Program-made: the position numbers and the translations under genes
Shown here: in pieces, positions 52,204-61,629 of the stretch
Numbering within the stretch: position 1 is the stretch's first letter
How the letters are laid out: each line of letters begins with the position of its first letter
Assembly: GCF_000969445.1 (NCBI RefSeq)
Contig: NZ_JZEY01000061.1
Coordinates: 1 to 64,000, forward strand
Origin: Devosia chinhatensis
GTDB taxonomy: Bacteria; Pseudomonadota; Alphaproteobacteria; Rhizobiales; Devosiaceae
Length of the DNA: 64,000 nucleotides
Reading direction: 5' to 3'
Notes under the pieces: model-generated
What the model was told of the DNA's origin: nothing
Databases searched by the model: none
Seen by the model: only the letters and a program-made list of their open reading frames with translations

Positions 52204-52728
52204 CTAAGGCTTCTCCCCGCGGCTCATCTCGTCCGCCACCACTTCGGCACTCTTGTGCCCCAGGACATGGTGCGAAAATGCCCGCAGCGCTGCCAGCACC
52301 AGCACGGCAAACAGCGCGACCATGGCGGCGACGATATAAAAGCCCAGCGCCGTCGCCACGCCCACCGCGCCTGCCAGCCACATGCCCGCGCCCGTGGTCA
52401 GTCCCTGCACGTTCCGCCCGCTGCGGAAGATCGCCCCCGCGCCGAGGAAGGCGATGCCGGCGGTCACTGCCTCCACCGCACGGATCGGGTCGGCCTGCGG
52501 CCCCTGCGATCCCACCTCGATCGTGTGGAAAATCTCGAAGGTCAGAATGGTGAAAAGCGCCGCGGCCACCGCCACCAGGATGTGGGTGCGCAAGCCCGCC
52601 TCGGCGGTGTTGATTTCACGCTCGAAGCCGATCAGCGCGCCAAAAATGGCCGCCATCAGCAGGCGCAGCGCGATAATGTGCTGGGGAAGATAGGTTTCGA
52701 CCAGGCCGAATGAATTGCCGACATCCAT
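52204..52728 (-). CDS. MgtC/SapB-family membrane protein
   Basis: 174 aa with about five membrane helices. LRLLMAAIFGALIGFEREINTAEAGLRTHILVAVAAALFTILTF is the MgtC signature. RAVEAVTAGIAFLGAGAIFRSGRNVQGLTTGAGMWLAGAVGVATALGFYIVAA follows, typical for the family. MgtC inhibits or adapts Mg2+/ATP physiology in Salmonella; the role here is inferred only. The 218-bp stretch to its left holds no gene. Confidence 0.92.
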   Translation of the reverse strand: MDVGNSFGLVETYLPQHIIALRLLMAAIFGALIGFEREINTAEAGLRTHILVAVAAALFTILTFEIFHTIEVGSQGPQADPIRAVEAVTAGIAFLGAGAIFRSGRNVQGLTTGAGMWLAGAVGVATALGFYIVAAMVALFAVLVLAALRAFSHHVLGHKSAEVVADEMSRGEKP

Positions 52729-52785
52729 GGGGACACCCGATTATGTGACGCTGCCGTCACAACTTCGTTGCGCCCCGGGAGTTCC

Positions 52786-53559
52786 CTACACGCTCTTGAG
52801 CCAGCCGCCATCGACGAAATAGGTGCTGCCGGTCGAATAGCTCGCCTTGTCCGAGCAGAGGAAGACGATGAACGCCGCCACTTCCTCTGGCGCGGCGAAA
52901 CGCTTCATCCCGCCCGCCTCGTCGGCCACCGCCTGCAGATGCGCCTCATATCCCTCTTCGCCGGCGATCTGCTTGGCGGTCTTGATCCAGTCCGGCGTCA
53001 GCACCAGCCCCGGATTGACCGTATTGACGCGGATATTGTCCCCCACCACCTCATTGGCGAGCGTCTTGGAAAACATCATCAGCGCGGCCTTGGTCGTGTT
53101 GTAGATCGGCTCGTACCACAGAGGCTGCACCGCGCAGATCGAGGCATTGTGCACCACCGCACCACCGCCGCGCCGCTTCATGCCCGGCACCAGTCCGCGC
53201 GCCAGCCGCACGGCGGCCATCACATGCAGGTCCCAATAATATTGCCACTTGGCGTCCTCGGCCTCAAGGATCGTTTCGTTCGATCCGGTGCCGGCATTGT
53301 TGATGAGAATATCGATATCGCCGGCCGCCGCGATCGCCGCATCGCAACCTTTGGCAGTCGCCACATCGGCCGAAATGCCCCGCGCCGTCACGCCGAACGT
53401 GGCGCCGATCCGCGCGGCCTCCGCATCCGCACGCGCTCCGTCACGCCCCACGAGCAGGAGGTCGCAGCCCTCCCTGGCCAGACCTTCTGCGATGGCGAGA
53501 CCGATCCCCACGGTGCCGCCGGTGATGACGGCCTTCTTTCCCTTGAGCCCGAGGTCCAT
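52786..53559 (-). CDS. SDR-family oxidoreductase
   Basis: 257 aa. AVITGGTVGIGLAIAEGL, ILINNAGTGSNE, and catalytic S-x12-Y-x3-K in HNASICAVQPLWYEPIYNTTKAALM, so active. NTVNPGLVLTPDW and the end TGSTYFVDGGWL are family-typical. Substrate unknown, possibly a sugar or polyol derivative since a medium-chain polyol dehydrogenase gene lies just upstream (10 nt). ATG 53559 has GGAGCGG upstream. Confidence 0.9.
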   Translation of the reverse strand: MDLGLKGKKAVITGGTVGIGLAIAEGLAREGCDLLLVGRDGARADAEAARIGATFGVTARGISADVATAKGCDAAIAAAGDIDILINNAGTGSNETILEAEDAKWQYYWDLHVMAAVRLARGLVPGMKRRGGGAVVHNASICAVQPLWYEPIYNTTKAALMMFSKTLANEVVGDNIRVNTVNPGLVLTPDWIKTAKQIAGEEGYEAHLQAVADEAGGMKRFAAPEEVAAFIVFLCSDKASYSTGSTYFVDGGWLKSV

Positions 53560-53569
53560 TGTCCGCTCC

Positions 53570-54616
53570 CTATTGTGCGACGCGGATTTGCAGCTTGACG
53601 TCGCTCGGGCGCGCCTCGACGGCACGATCGAAGGCCGTCTTGGCGTCCTCGAAAGCAAAGGTTTCTGAAATCAGCGGCTTGAGGTTGACTTTGCCTGAGG
53701 CAATGAGCGCAATGGCTCGGTCATATTGATGGGCATAGCGAAAGACATTTTCGATCCGCACTTCCTTGACCGAAGCACCGGCAATGTCGATGGCCACCGG
53801 TTCCACCGGCAGCCCGACGACGACAATCGCTCCACCGGGACGCGGCAGGTTCATGATGGTTTCCCATGCCTTGGGCGCGCCCGAGCATTCGAACACCACG
53901 TCGGCGCCCCAGCCATCGGTCAGGCGCGCAACCGCGTCGGCCACCTTTTCCGTGCGGATATTGACCGGAATGATGCCCTCGTATTGGGCGGCAATATCGA
54001 GCTTTGGCTGCGCCAGATCGGCCACGATCACGCGTGCACATCCCCCGGCGAGCGCCGCGAGGGCAACCATGGTGCCGATGGGTCCGGCGCCCAGCACGAC
54101 CGCGATGTCGCCCGGCTGGATCCGGGCCTTGCTCGCAGCCTGCATACCGACGGCGAACGGCTCCACCATCGCGCCTTCGGCAAAACTGACATTGTCTGGA
54201 AGTTTGAAAGTATAGTTGGCCGGATGCACGACTTCAGCCGTCAACACGCCATGGATCGGCGGGGTGGCCCAGAACGTCACCGCAGGGTCGACATTGTACA
54301 TGCCGAGGCGACTGGCGCGCGAATTGGCGTCGGGAATGCCCGGCTCCATGCAGACGCGGTCGCCGACCTTGAGATGCGTGACACCCTCTCCAAGGGCGAC
54401 GATAGTCCCGGCCGCCTCGTGGCCGAGCACCATGGGCGCGTTGACCACGAAGGGGCCGATCCGCCCATGCGTGTAATAGTGAACGTCCGAGCCGCACACG
54501 CCGACAGTGTGGATTGCGATGCGGACCTGACCCGGTCCAACCTCCAGCGGAAGATCGATATCGCGCAGCGCCAGCTCATGCTGCCGCTCCAGAACCAGGG
54601 CCCGAACCATCGCCAT
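53570..54616 (-). CDS. Sorbitol/xylitol dehydrogenase-type medium-chain dehydrogenase
   Basis: 348 aa zinc alcohol dehydrogenase family. Catalytic zinc site [13 protein letters not shown] and [24 protein letters not shown], cofactor site [30 protein letters not shown] with Asp favouring NAD+, and [23 protein letters not shown]. The structural zinc lobe, normally four Cys after EPGIP, has none ([18 protein letters not shown]), as in sorbitol-type dehydrogenases. The exact polyol is unknown. GGAGG precedes ATG 54616. It forms an operon with the SDR downstream. Confidence 0.9.
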   Translation of the reverse strand: MAMVRALVLERQHELALRDIDLPLEVGPGQVRIAIHTVGVCGSDVHYYTHGRIGPFVVNAPMVLGHEAAGTIVALGEGVTHLKVGDRVCMEPGIPDANSRASRLGMYNVDPAVTFWATPPIHGVLTAEVVHPANYTFKLPDNVSFAEGAMVEPFAVGMQAASKARIQPGDIAVVLGAGPIGTMVALAALAGGCARVIVADLAQPKLDIAAQYEGIIPVNIRTEKVADAVARLTDGWGADVVFECSGAPKAWETIMNLPRPGGAIVVVGLPVEPVAIDIAGASVKEVRIENVFRYAHQYDRAIALIASGKVNLKPLISETFAFEDAKTAFDRAVEARPSDVKLQIRVAQ

Positions 54617-54684
54617 GACATCCTCCATTTCGGCTTGCCCGAGCATTAGCGCATCGGCTGGGCATTCGCCAGAGGAGGCGGCGA

Positions 54685-54840
54685 TCAGGTGCTCGGCTGC
54701 ATCATGGAAAAGACGAGGAAGATGAGGGCAAACGCAATGACGACCACCGACATGGAGATAATCAGAACCCGCAGGTTCATCTTGCGCGGATTGGCCTGGC
54801 GCACTTCCGTCGTATTCTTGTTGGGGTCGTAGGTTTCCAT
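54685..54840 (-). CDS. Small membrane protein (51 aa)
   Basis: ATG 54840 with GGGAGA upstream, stop TGA at 54685. Residues 1-21 are hydrophilic ([20 protein letters not shown]). A single hydrophobic helix follows, [26 protein letters not shown], then PST. It would be a one-span inner membrane protein. No family is recognised. It lies between the polyol dehydrogenase and adenine deaminase genes; divergent from the latter. Confidence 0.75.
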   Translation of the reverse strand: METYDPNKNTTEVRQANPRKMNLRVLIISMSVVVIAFALIFLVFSMMQPST

Positions 54841-54950
54841 AAAAATCTCCCGGTTCACTTCACAACAGCCAACGTTCGGAACCGGGCGCGGTTCCCTGCC
54901 CCGCGCTCACGGGGCTTGACGCCTGCCCCCGGGCCGTTGAAGGCTCCGGC

Positions 54951-56684
54951 ATGACCCGCACGCTCTCAACGTCCGCTCCCGGCTCCGAAGCCCTCTCCGC
55001 CATGATCATGGCGGGCCGAGGCTTGGCGCCGGCCGATCTCGTCATTCGCAATGTCGGCCTGCTCGACGTCATCACGGGTGCCGTCACACAGACGGACATT
55101 GCCATTGTCGGTGACCGCATCGTGGGGACCCATGCGCGCTACGAAGGACGTGAGGAGATCGATGGCACCGGGCGCTTTGCCGTGCCTGGCTTTATCGACA
55201 CACACCTGCATATCGAATCCTCGCTCGTCACCCCGCTCGAATTCGATCGCTGCGTGCTGCCACACGGCGTCACCACCGTCCTTTGCGACCCCCATGAGAT
55301 CGCCAATGTCCTGGGCGCCGAGGGCATCCGCTATTTCCTCGACAGCGCCGAGCGCGCCATCATGGATATCCGGGTCAATCTCTCCTCCTGCGTGCCCGCT
55401 ACCCCCTTCGAAACCGCAGGCGCCCGGCTCGAAATCGAGGACCTGCTGCCCTTCCGCGATCACCCTAAGGTCGTCGGTCTCGCCGAAATGATGAACTTCC
55501 CCGGCGTGCTCAATGCCGATCCGGGCATTCTTGCCAAGCTCGTTGCCTTTCAGGATGGCCACATCGATGGCCACGCCCCGCTGCTGCGCGGCCAGGACCT
55601 CAACGGCTACCTTGCCGCCGGCATCCGCACCGATCATGAGGCGACCTCTGCGGCCGAGGCACGCGAAAAGCTCGCCAAGGGCATGGCCATTCTCATTCGC
55701 GAAGGCTCTGTTTCCAAGGACCTCGAGGCCCTGGCAGAGATTCTCGACGAGAACACCTCCAGCTTCGTCGCCCTCTGCACCGATGACCGCAATCCGCTCG
55801 ACATTGCCGAGGAAGGCCATCTCGACAGCTCGATCCGGCGCCTCATCGCCATGGGTCGCCCGCTCCATCACGTCTATCGCGCGGCCAGCCATTCGGCCGC
55901 CCGCATATTCGGCCTGCGCGACCGGGGCCTCTTGGCGCCCGGCTGGCGCGCCGACCTAGCGCTTGTCGATAGTCTCCAGGACTGCACGGTGTCGAACGTC
56001 ATCGCGGCCGGGCGCCTTGTGACTTCTTCCCTCTTCGAGGCCCGCGAGGCTGTCGCTCCGGTGGGTCTTTCCTCCATGAAGGCCAGCCCCGTCACCGCCG
56101 AAGCCTTTGTCACCGAGGCGAGGCCTGGCCAGAACAGCGTTCCCGTCATCGGGGTCAAGCCGGGCCTCATCCTCACCTTCCGCGAGGAGGCGACCCTCGC
56201 CTCGGGCGCCAGCGGGCTTCAGCCCGATCTCGACGCCGATGTCATCAAGGTGGCCGTCATCGAGCGGCACGGCAAGAACGGCAATATCGGCCGATCCTTC
56301 GTCAAGGGCTTCGGCCTCAAGCGCGGCGCGATTGCCTCATCGGTCGGTCATGACAGCCACAACATCACGGTGGTGGGCGCCGACGATGCCGACATGGCCT
56401 TGGCGGTAAACCGCCTCATCCAGTTGGGCGGTGGCTTTGCCGTGGCCGAGGACGGGCGGATTACCGCTGAACTGGCCTTGCCCCTTGCGGGCCTCATGAG
56501 CCTTGAGCCCTTCGAGCAGGTTTCGGCAGACCTGCATCACTTGCGCGACGCCGCCAGGGCGCTCGGTTGCGTCCTGCCCGAGCCGTTCCTTCAGGTCGCG
56601 TTCCTGGCGCTGCCGGTCATTCCCCATCTGAAAATGACCGACCGCGGCCTGTTCGACGTCGATCTTTTCGACTTCGTCAGCTGA
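54951..56684 (+). CDS. ade: Adenine deaminase
   Basis: Converts adenine to hypoxanthine. 577 aa, the classical bacterial Ade length. Amidohydrolase metal site [22 protein letters not shown], then [72 protein letters not shown], and the C-terminal [33 protein letters not shown] part. It faces the purine catabolic genes on the other strand and starts the purine block of this window. Confidence 0.96.
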   Translation: MTRTLSTSAPGSEALSAMIMAGRGLAPADLVIRNVGLLDVITGAVTQTDIAIVGDRIVGTHARYEGREEIDGTGRFAVPGFIDTHLHIESSLVTPLEFDRCVLPHGVTTVLCDPHEIANVLGAEGIRYFLDSAERAIMDIRVNLSSCVPATPFETAGARLEIEDLLPFRDHPKVVGLAEMMNFPGVLNADPGILAKLVAFQDGHIDGHAPLLRGQDLNGYLAAGIRTDHEATSAAEAREKLAKGMAILIREGSVSKDLEALAEILDENTSSFVALCTDDRNPLDIAEEGHLDSSIRRLIAMGRPLHHVYRAASHSAARIFGLRDRGLLAPGWRADLALVDSLQDCTVSNVIAAGRLVTSSLFEAREAVAPVGLSSMKASPVTAEAFVTEARPGQNSVPVIGVKPGLILTFREEATLASGASGLQPDLDADVIKVAVIERHGKNGNIGRSFVKGFGLKRGAIASSVGHDSHNITVVGADDADMALAVNRLIQLGGGFAVAEDGRITAELALPLAGLMSLEPFEQVSADLHHLRDAARALGCVLPEPFLQVAFLALPVIPHLKMTDRGLFDVDLFDFVS

Positions 56685-56700
56685 GCACCGTCCGAAACCC

Positions 56701-58869
56701 TCAGGCGCGCGCCTTGTCGCGCGCCTTGACCTTGCGCCGGGCGGCATGCAGCAGCGGCTCGGTATAGCCGCTGGGCTGGTCGGCTCCGTGCAGGGCCAGG
56801 TCCAGGGCCGCCGTGAACGCCACCGACTGGAAGTTCTCGCTCATTGGCCGATAGATCGGATCGCCTGCATTCTGCTCGTCCACCACCTTGGCCATGCGCT
56901 CGAACACCGAGGTTACCTCGTCGCGACTGACAAGGCCGTGGCGCAGCCAGTTGGCAACCGCCTGCGATGAAATCCGGCATGTGGCGCGGTCTTCCATCAG
57001 TCCGACATTGTTGATGTCCGGAACCTTCGAACACCCCACGCCCTGCTGCACCCAGCGCACCACATAGCCCAATATACCCTGGGCATTGTTCTCGAGTTCG
57101 CGGGTGATCTCCTCGCGGCTGAGCGAATATGGCGCCTGCGCCGGCATGGAGAACAGGTCGGTGAGGCTCGGCAGAGGCTGGTTATGGCGGCGCGTCTGGG
57201 CTTCGAACACGTCGACCTGATGATAATGCAGCGCATGCAGCGTCGCGGCTGTCGGCGAGGGCACCCAGGCCGTATTGGCGCCGGCATTGGGATGGCCGAT
57301 CTTGGCCTCCATCATCGCCGCCATATCATCGGGCCGGGCCCACATGCCCTTGCCGATCTGCGCCTTGCCCGAGAACCCGGCCTTGAGCCCGATCAGCACA
57401 TTGCGATCCTCGTAGGAGGCAATCCACTTTTCGCTCTTGATCTCGTCCTTGCGCAGCACGGCGCCCGCTTCCATCGAGGTGTGAATCTCGTCCCCGGTCC
57501 GGTCGAGGAAGCCGGTATTGATGAAGAACACCCGGGCGCGGGCCTCGTAGATGGCCGCCTTGAGATTGGCCGAAGTCCGGCGCTCCTCGTCCATGATGCC
57601 GAGCTTGATCTGGTTGGGCTTGAGGCCCAGCATGGCTTCGACGGACGCGAAGATGGCGCAGGCAAAGGCCACTTCCTCGGGGCCATGCATCTTGGGCTTG
57701 ACGACATAGATGGCGCCATGGCGCGCATTGCGGCCCTGGTCGTGCAGGGCGCATAGCGCGGTGATGGCCGCATCCATTAGGCCCTCGCCCACCGGCTTGC
57801 CGTCGAGCAGCACGGCGTCGGTATTCATCAGGTGCCCCACATTGCGCACCAGCAGCAACGAGCGACCCTTGAGCACCAGCGGCTTGCCCTGGATGTCCTT
57901 GTAGGTGCGGTCCGCCTTGAGCGTGCGCGTCACCTGCTTGCCGCCTTTTTCGAATGTGTCCGCCAGCGATCCCGTCATCAGGCCCAGCCAGTTGCGATAG
58001 ACGCCGACCTTGTCCTCGGCATCGACGGCGGCCACCGAATCCTCGCAATCCTGGATCGTGGTCAGCGCCGCTTCCACGATCACATCGCTCAACCCGGCCG
58101 CATGGGCCGCGCCGATTTCTGTCTGCGGGGCGATGACCAGCACGACATGCAGGCCATTGTGCTTGAGCACGATCTCGCCTTCGGTCTCCGTGCCGCCATA
58201 GCCCACGAAGGCATCGGGGTCGCGCAGGCCCGTCCGCCCGATGGCGGTATCCACCACCAGCACCCGCGTGTCGCCGTCCTTGACGATATGGTACCCGCTC
58301 GCATCCTTGTGGCTGCCCCCGGCCAGCGGAAACGTGGCATCGAGGAACTCGGCCACCCGTGCCACCACGGCCGCGCCGCGTGACGCATTGTAGCCCTTGC
58401 CCGGCGCCAGCTCGCCCTCGCGCCCGATCACGTCCGTGCCATAAAGCGCGTCATAAAGCGAACCCCAGCGCGCATTGGCGGCATTGAGCGCATACCGCGC
58501 ATTGGACACCGGCACCACCAGCTGCGGCCCGCAGGTCGTGGCGATTTCGGGATCGAGCCCCTCGGTTTCGATAGTGAAATCACCCGGCTCTTCGACAAGA
58601 TAGCCGATCTCGCGCAGGAAGCTCTCATAGCCGGCGGGATTGTTGGACACCGGCCCGTTCTGGCGATGCCAGTCATCGATCTGGCCCTGCAGCGCATCGC
58701 GCCGCGCCAGCAGCCGCGCATTGGTCGGCACATGCTCGGCCAGCAGTGCCGCAAACCCAGACCAGAACTGCTCCGGCGAAACCGACGTCCCGGGCAATGC
58801 TTCCGTCTCGACGAAATCCGCCAGCAGCGGATGCACGGAAAGGCCGGATTTCGTCAGGTATTCAGTCAT
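56701..58869 (-). CDS. glcB: Malate synthase G
   Basis: Condenses glyoxylate and acetyl-CoA to malate. 722 aa, the single-chain G isoform. Family segments: LNAANARWGSLYDALYGTDVI, FVGYGGTETEGEIVLKHNGLHV, AIYVVKPKMHGPEEVAFACAIFASVEAMLGL, LGIMDEERRTSANLKAAIYEA, GFLDRTGDEIHTSMEAG, and GVGCSKVPDINNVGLMEDRATCRISSQAVANWL. Not next to an isocitrate lyase. Here it lies between purine genes, where it can take up glyoxylate from ureidoglycolate. It converges with ade across 16 nt. Confidence 0.97.
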   Translation of the reverse strand: MTEYLTKSGLSVHPLLADFVETEALPGTSVSPEQFWSGFAALLAEHVPTNARLLARRDALQGQIDDWHRQNGPVSNNPAGYESFLREIGYLVEEPGDFTIETEGLDPEIATTCGPQLVVPVSNARYALNAANARWGSLYDALYGTDVIGREGELAPGKGYNASRGAAVVARVAEFLDATFPLAGGSHKDASGYHIVKDGDTRVLVVDTAIGRTGLRDPDAFVGYGGTETEGEIVLKHNGLHVVLVIAPQTEIGAAHAAGLSDVIVEAALTTIQDCEDSVAAVDAEDKVGVYRNWLGLMTGSLADTFEKGGKQVTRTLKADRTYKDIQGKPLVLKGRSLLLVRNVGHLMNTDAVLLDGKPVGEGLMDAAITALCALHDQGRNARHGAIYVVKPKMHGPEEVAFACAIFASVEAMLGLKPNQIKLGIMDEERRTSANLKAAIYEARARVFFINTGFLDRTGDEIHTSMEAGAVLRKDEIKSEKWIASYEDRNVLIGLKAGFSGKAQIGKGMWARPDDMAAMMEAKIGHPNAGANTAWVPSPTAATLHALHYHQVDVFEAQTRRHNQPLPSLTDLFSMPAQAPYSLSREEITRELENNAQGILGYVVRWVQQGVGCSKVPDINNVGLMEDRATCRISSQAVANWLRHGLVSRDEVTSVFERMAKVVDEQNAGDPIYRPMSENFQSVAFTAALDLALHGADQPSGYTEPLLHAARRKVKARDKARA

Positions 58870-58922
58870 GGGGGAGCCTCGCAAAACAGCTTTGCGACAG
58901 CATTAGGACATCGGGCGACCCC

Positions 58923-60224
58923 TCACAACCCGCCTAAAGTAGACTTCGCCCTTGCACCAGCAACATAGACTTCCGCCACGGCCCGGTCGTCGCCCAAAGT
59001 CTGGAGTACAAACAATTCTTCCACCAAAGTTTCGACATTGCCCATGCGCATCCGCATCAGCGGTGTGGCCCGTGCATCGAGCACCACGAGGTCTGCCGCC
59101 CGCCCCGGCGCGATCGAGCCGATCGTGTCGTCCAGCCCCAGAGCCTCGGCATTGCCGCGCGTCGCCATGTCGAACGAGGCCAGCGGATTGAGCCTTTGCC
59201 CGCGCAATTGCAGCACCTTGTAACCCTCGTCGAGCGTGCGCAGCATCGAGACGCTCGTGCCCCCGCCGATATCGGTCGCAACCCCAACCCGCACCCCCGC
59301 CTTCATCAGCCGTTCGCGGTCGAACAGCCCCGAGCCCAGGAACAGGTTGGACGTCGGGCAAAACACCGCCACCGCTCCCGTTTCCGCCAGGACGGCCGTT
59401 TCGCGATGGTTGAGATGGATGCAATGGCCCAGCAGCGTCTTGCGTCCCAATAGCCCATAATCTTCGTAAATCCCGGTATAGTCCGGACTATCGGGATAAA
59501 GCGCCATCGAATAGGAAATCTCGGCGTCGTTCTCGCTGAGATGGGTCTGCACGTAAGCATCGGGATGCTCGGCGACCAGCGCCCGCGCCGCCTCCATCTG
59601 CTCCGGCGTCGAGGTGATGGCAAAGCGCGGCGAGATCGCATAGAGCCCCCGCCCGCGCCCATGCCAGCGCGCAATCAGCGCCTTGGTGTCGTCATAACCC
59701 GATTGGGCGGTGTCGCAGAGCCCCTCGGGCGCATTGCGGTCCATCATCACCTTGCCGCCCACCATCAGCATGTTCCGCCTCTGTGCCTCGGCAAAAAAGG
59801 CGTCGACCGAACGCGGATGGCTCGAGCAATAGGCCACCGCGCTCGTCGTGCCATGGCGGATCAGGGCGTCATAGAAATCGACCGCCACCGCATCGGCGTG
59901 ACCCTGCTGGGCGAATTTCTGCTCCTCGATGAAGGTATAGGTGTTGAGCCATTCGAGCAGCGACCCGGCATAGGCAGCCATCATGTTGCTCTGCACGTAA
60001 TGCAGGTGCAGGTCGATGAAGCCGGGCAGGATCAGGTTGGGCCGGTGGTCGATCACCATGGCCCCCGCCAGGTCGGCCTCGGCGAAGTCCCCCACCCAGA
60101 CCACGATCCCATCCGCGATGCCGACGGCGCCGTCCTCGAGATAGAGATAGCTCTCGTGATCGTCGATCGCCTGCGGCGCGCGCGTGAAGCTCAGCACCCG
60201 GCCCCGCAGGATTGTCCGGCTCAT
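58923..60224 (-). CDS. guaD: Guanine deaminase
   Basis: Hydrolyses guanine to xanthine. 433 aa. FIDLHLHYVQSNMMAAYAGSLLEWLNTYTFIEEQKF is the guanine deaminase-specific entry with the HxH zinc ligands, RHGTTSAVAYCSSHPRSVDAFF, PRFAITSTPEQME, VQTHLSEN (His), LGHCIHLNHRE (His), FCPTSNLFLGSGLF, GVATDIGGGTSVSMLRTL with the Asp ligand. ATG 60224 overlaps the puuD stop by ATGA, so both are co-translated. Confidence 0.96.
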   Translation of the reverse strand: MSRTILRGRVLSFTRAPQAIDDHESYLYLEDGAVGIADGIVVWVGDFAEADLAGAMVIDHRPNLILPGFIDLHLHYVQSNMMAAYAGSLLEWLNTYTFIEEQKFAQQGHADAVAVDFYDALIRHGTTSAVAYCSSHPRSVDAFFAEAQRRNMLMVGGKVMMDRNAPEGLCDTAQSGYDDTKALIARWHGRGRGLYAISPRFAITSTPEQMEAARALVAEHPDAYVQTHLSENDAEISYSMALYPDSPDYTGIYEDYGLLGRKTLLGHCIHLNHRETAVLAETGAVAVFCPTSNLFLGSGLFDRERLMKAGVRVGVATDIGGGTSVSMLRTLDEGYKVLQLRGQRLNPLASFDMATRGNAEALGLDDTIGSIAPGRAADLVVLDARATPLMRMRMGNVETLVEELFVLQTLGDDRAVAEVYVAGARAKSTLGGL

Positions 60225-61447
60225 GAGCCGGTGCCCTCGCGATACCATTCCACCAGCAGCGCCCGCTCCGCCGCGGTCATTTCGGTGACATTGCCCGGTG
60301 GCATGGCATGGCTCCATCCGGCCTGGATGGCGATCTGGTGGGCTTGATTGGCGATGGCGACATCATTGTCGAGAATGACATTCTTGGGCGCCTCGTAGAC
60401 GCCTTCATAGACCGGTTCGGCCGTGTGGCACATGGCGCAGCGCGTCTGCACCGCAAGGCTGGCGGCGGCGAAATGCTCCGTCGCCATGAACCGCTCGCCG
60501 GTGGCCGACGCCAGGCTGGGCGTGTCGACGCCCGGCAGCTTGGGCGAGGTGGACAGCCAGGCGATGATCAGCATCAGCACCGTGGCAGCGAGCCAGGTCC
60601 AGTGCGGATTGCCCTTCCGGGCATGCCGGGTATTGAAATAGTGCCGGATGACCACGCCGACAAGAAAGATCAGCGAGGCAATGATCCAGTTCCACTGCGT
60701 CGCGAACGCCAGCGGATAATGGCTGGACAGCATGAAGAAGATCACCGGCAGCGTGAGGTAATTGTTGTGCAGGCTGCGCTGCTTGGCAATCTTGCCATAT
60801 TTGGCGTCCGGCACCCGCCCGGCCTTGAGGTCGGCCACCACGATCTTCTGGTTGGGGATGATGATCATCGCCACGTTCGCCGTCATGATGGTCGCGGTGA
60901 ACGCCCCCATGTGCAGCAGGGCGGCCCGCCCGGTGAAGAGCTGGGTATAGCCCCAGCTCATGGCGACGAGAATGGCGAACAGCACCAGCATCAGCCCGGT
61001 CGTCGATTGCCCGATCGGGGATTTGCAGAGCGTGTCGTAAAGCAGCCAGCCCAGCACGATCGAGCCGGCGGAGATCAGGATCGCCACCCAGCTGGGCACG
61101 TCGAACACATTGCGGTCGACCAGGAACAGGTCCGCGCCCACGTAATAGAGCAGCACCAGCAGCATAGCGCCGCTCAGCCAGGTCGCGTAGCTCTCCCACT
61201 TGAACCAGGTGAGGTGCTCGGGGAGAAATTCGGGCGCCACCAGGTATTTCTGGATGTGGTAGAAGCCGCCCCCATGCACCTGCCATTCCTCGCCATGCGC
61301 CAGGGGCGGCAGGCTCGGCGTCTTGCGCAGGCCCAAATCCAGCGCAATGAAATAAAAGGACGACCCGATCCAGGCAATGGCGGTCACGACGTGCAACCAG
61401 CGCACGGCAAACATCGCCCATTCGTAAAAGATAGCGTATTCGGGCAT
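60221..61447 (-). CDS. puuD: Membrane-bound urate oxidase PuuD with cytochrome c domain
   Basis: Oxidises urate to 5-hydroxyisourate at the inner membrane, feeding electrons to the respiratory chain instead of making H2O2. 408 aa. Membrane part of about eight helices starts PEYAIFYEWAMFAVRWLHVVTAIAWIGSSFYFIALDLGL. Two further marks are GFYHIQKYLVAPEFLPEHLTWFKWE and IRHYFNTRH. A periplasmic cytochrome c domain follows with CAMCH (C-x2-C-H) and a possible Met ligand (MPPGN). GAGGACGAA precedes ATG 61447. Coupled to guaD. Confidence 0.95.
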   Translation of the reverse strand: MPEYAIFYEWAMFAVRWLHVVTAIAWIGSSFYFIALDLGLRKTPSLPPLAHGEEWQVHGGGFYHIQKYLVAPEFLPEHLTWFKWESYATWLSGAMLLVLLYYVGADLFLVDRNVFDVPSWVAILISAGSIVLGWLLYDTLCKSPIGQSTTGLMLVLFAILVAMSWGYTQLFTGRAALLHMGAFTATIMTANVAMIIIPNQKIVVADLKAGRVPDAKYGKIAKQRSLHNNYLTLPVIFFMLSSHYPLAFATQWNWIIASLIFLVGVVIRHYFNTRHARKGNPHWTWLAATVLMLIIAWLSTSPKLPGVDTPSLASATGERFMATEHFAAASLAVQTRCAMCHTAEPVYEGVYEAPKNVILDNDVAIANQAHQIAIQAGWSHAMPPGNVTEMTAAERALLVEWYREGTGS

Positions 61448-61465
61448 TTCGTCCTCGTTTGGAAG

Positions 61466-61586
61466 ACCCCTCACCCAAACCCTCTCCCGTGGAGCGAGAG
61501 GACTGACGCAGCGGTCGGAGCAGGATGGTGCCTCGAACGCGATGCGGCTCCCTCGCCCCTCTGGGGAAAGGGCTGGGGTGAGGGGT
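61466..61586. repeat. Dispersed palindromic element
   Basis: Arms at 61466-61488 (ACCCCTCACCCAAACC...) and 61563-61586 form an imperfect inverted repeat around about 75 bp. The arms resemble the CCCCTCACCC..GGGTGAGGGG elements scattered between genes in many alphaproteobacteria. It separates the BMP gene from puuD. Confidence 0.7.
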
Positions 61587-61629
61587 TGAATGGAAGGGCG
61601 GCCAGAGACCGCCCGTCCGAAAGCCTGTC

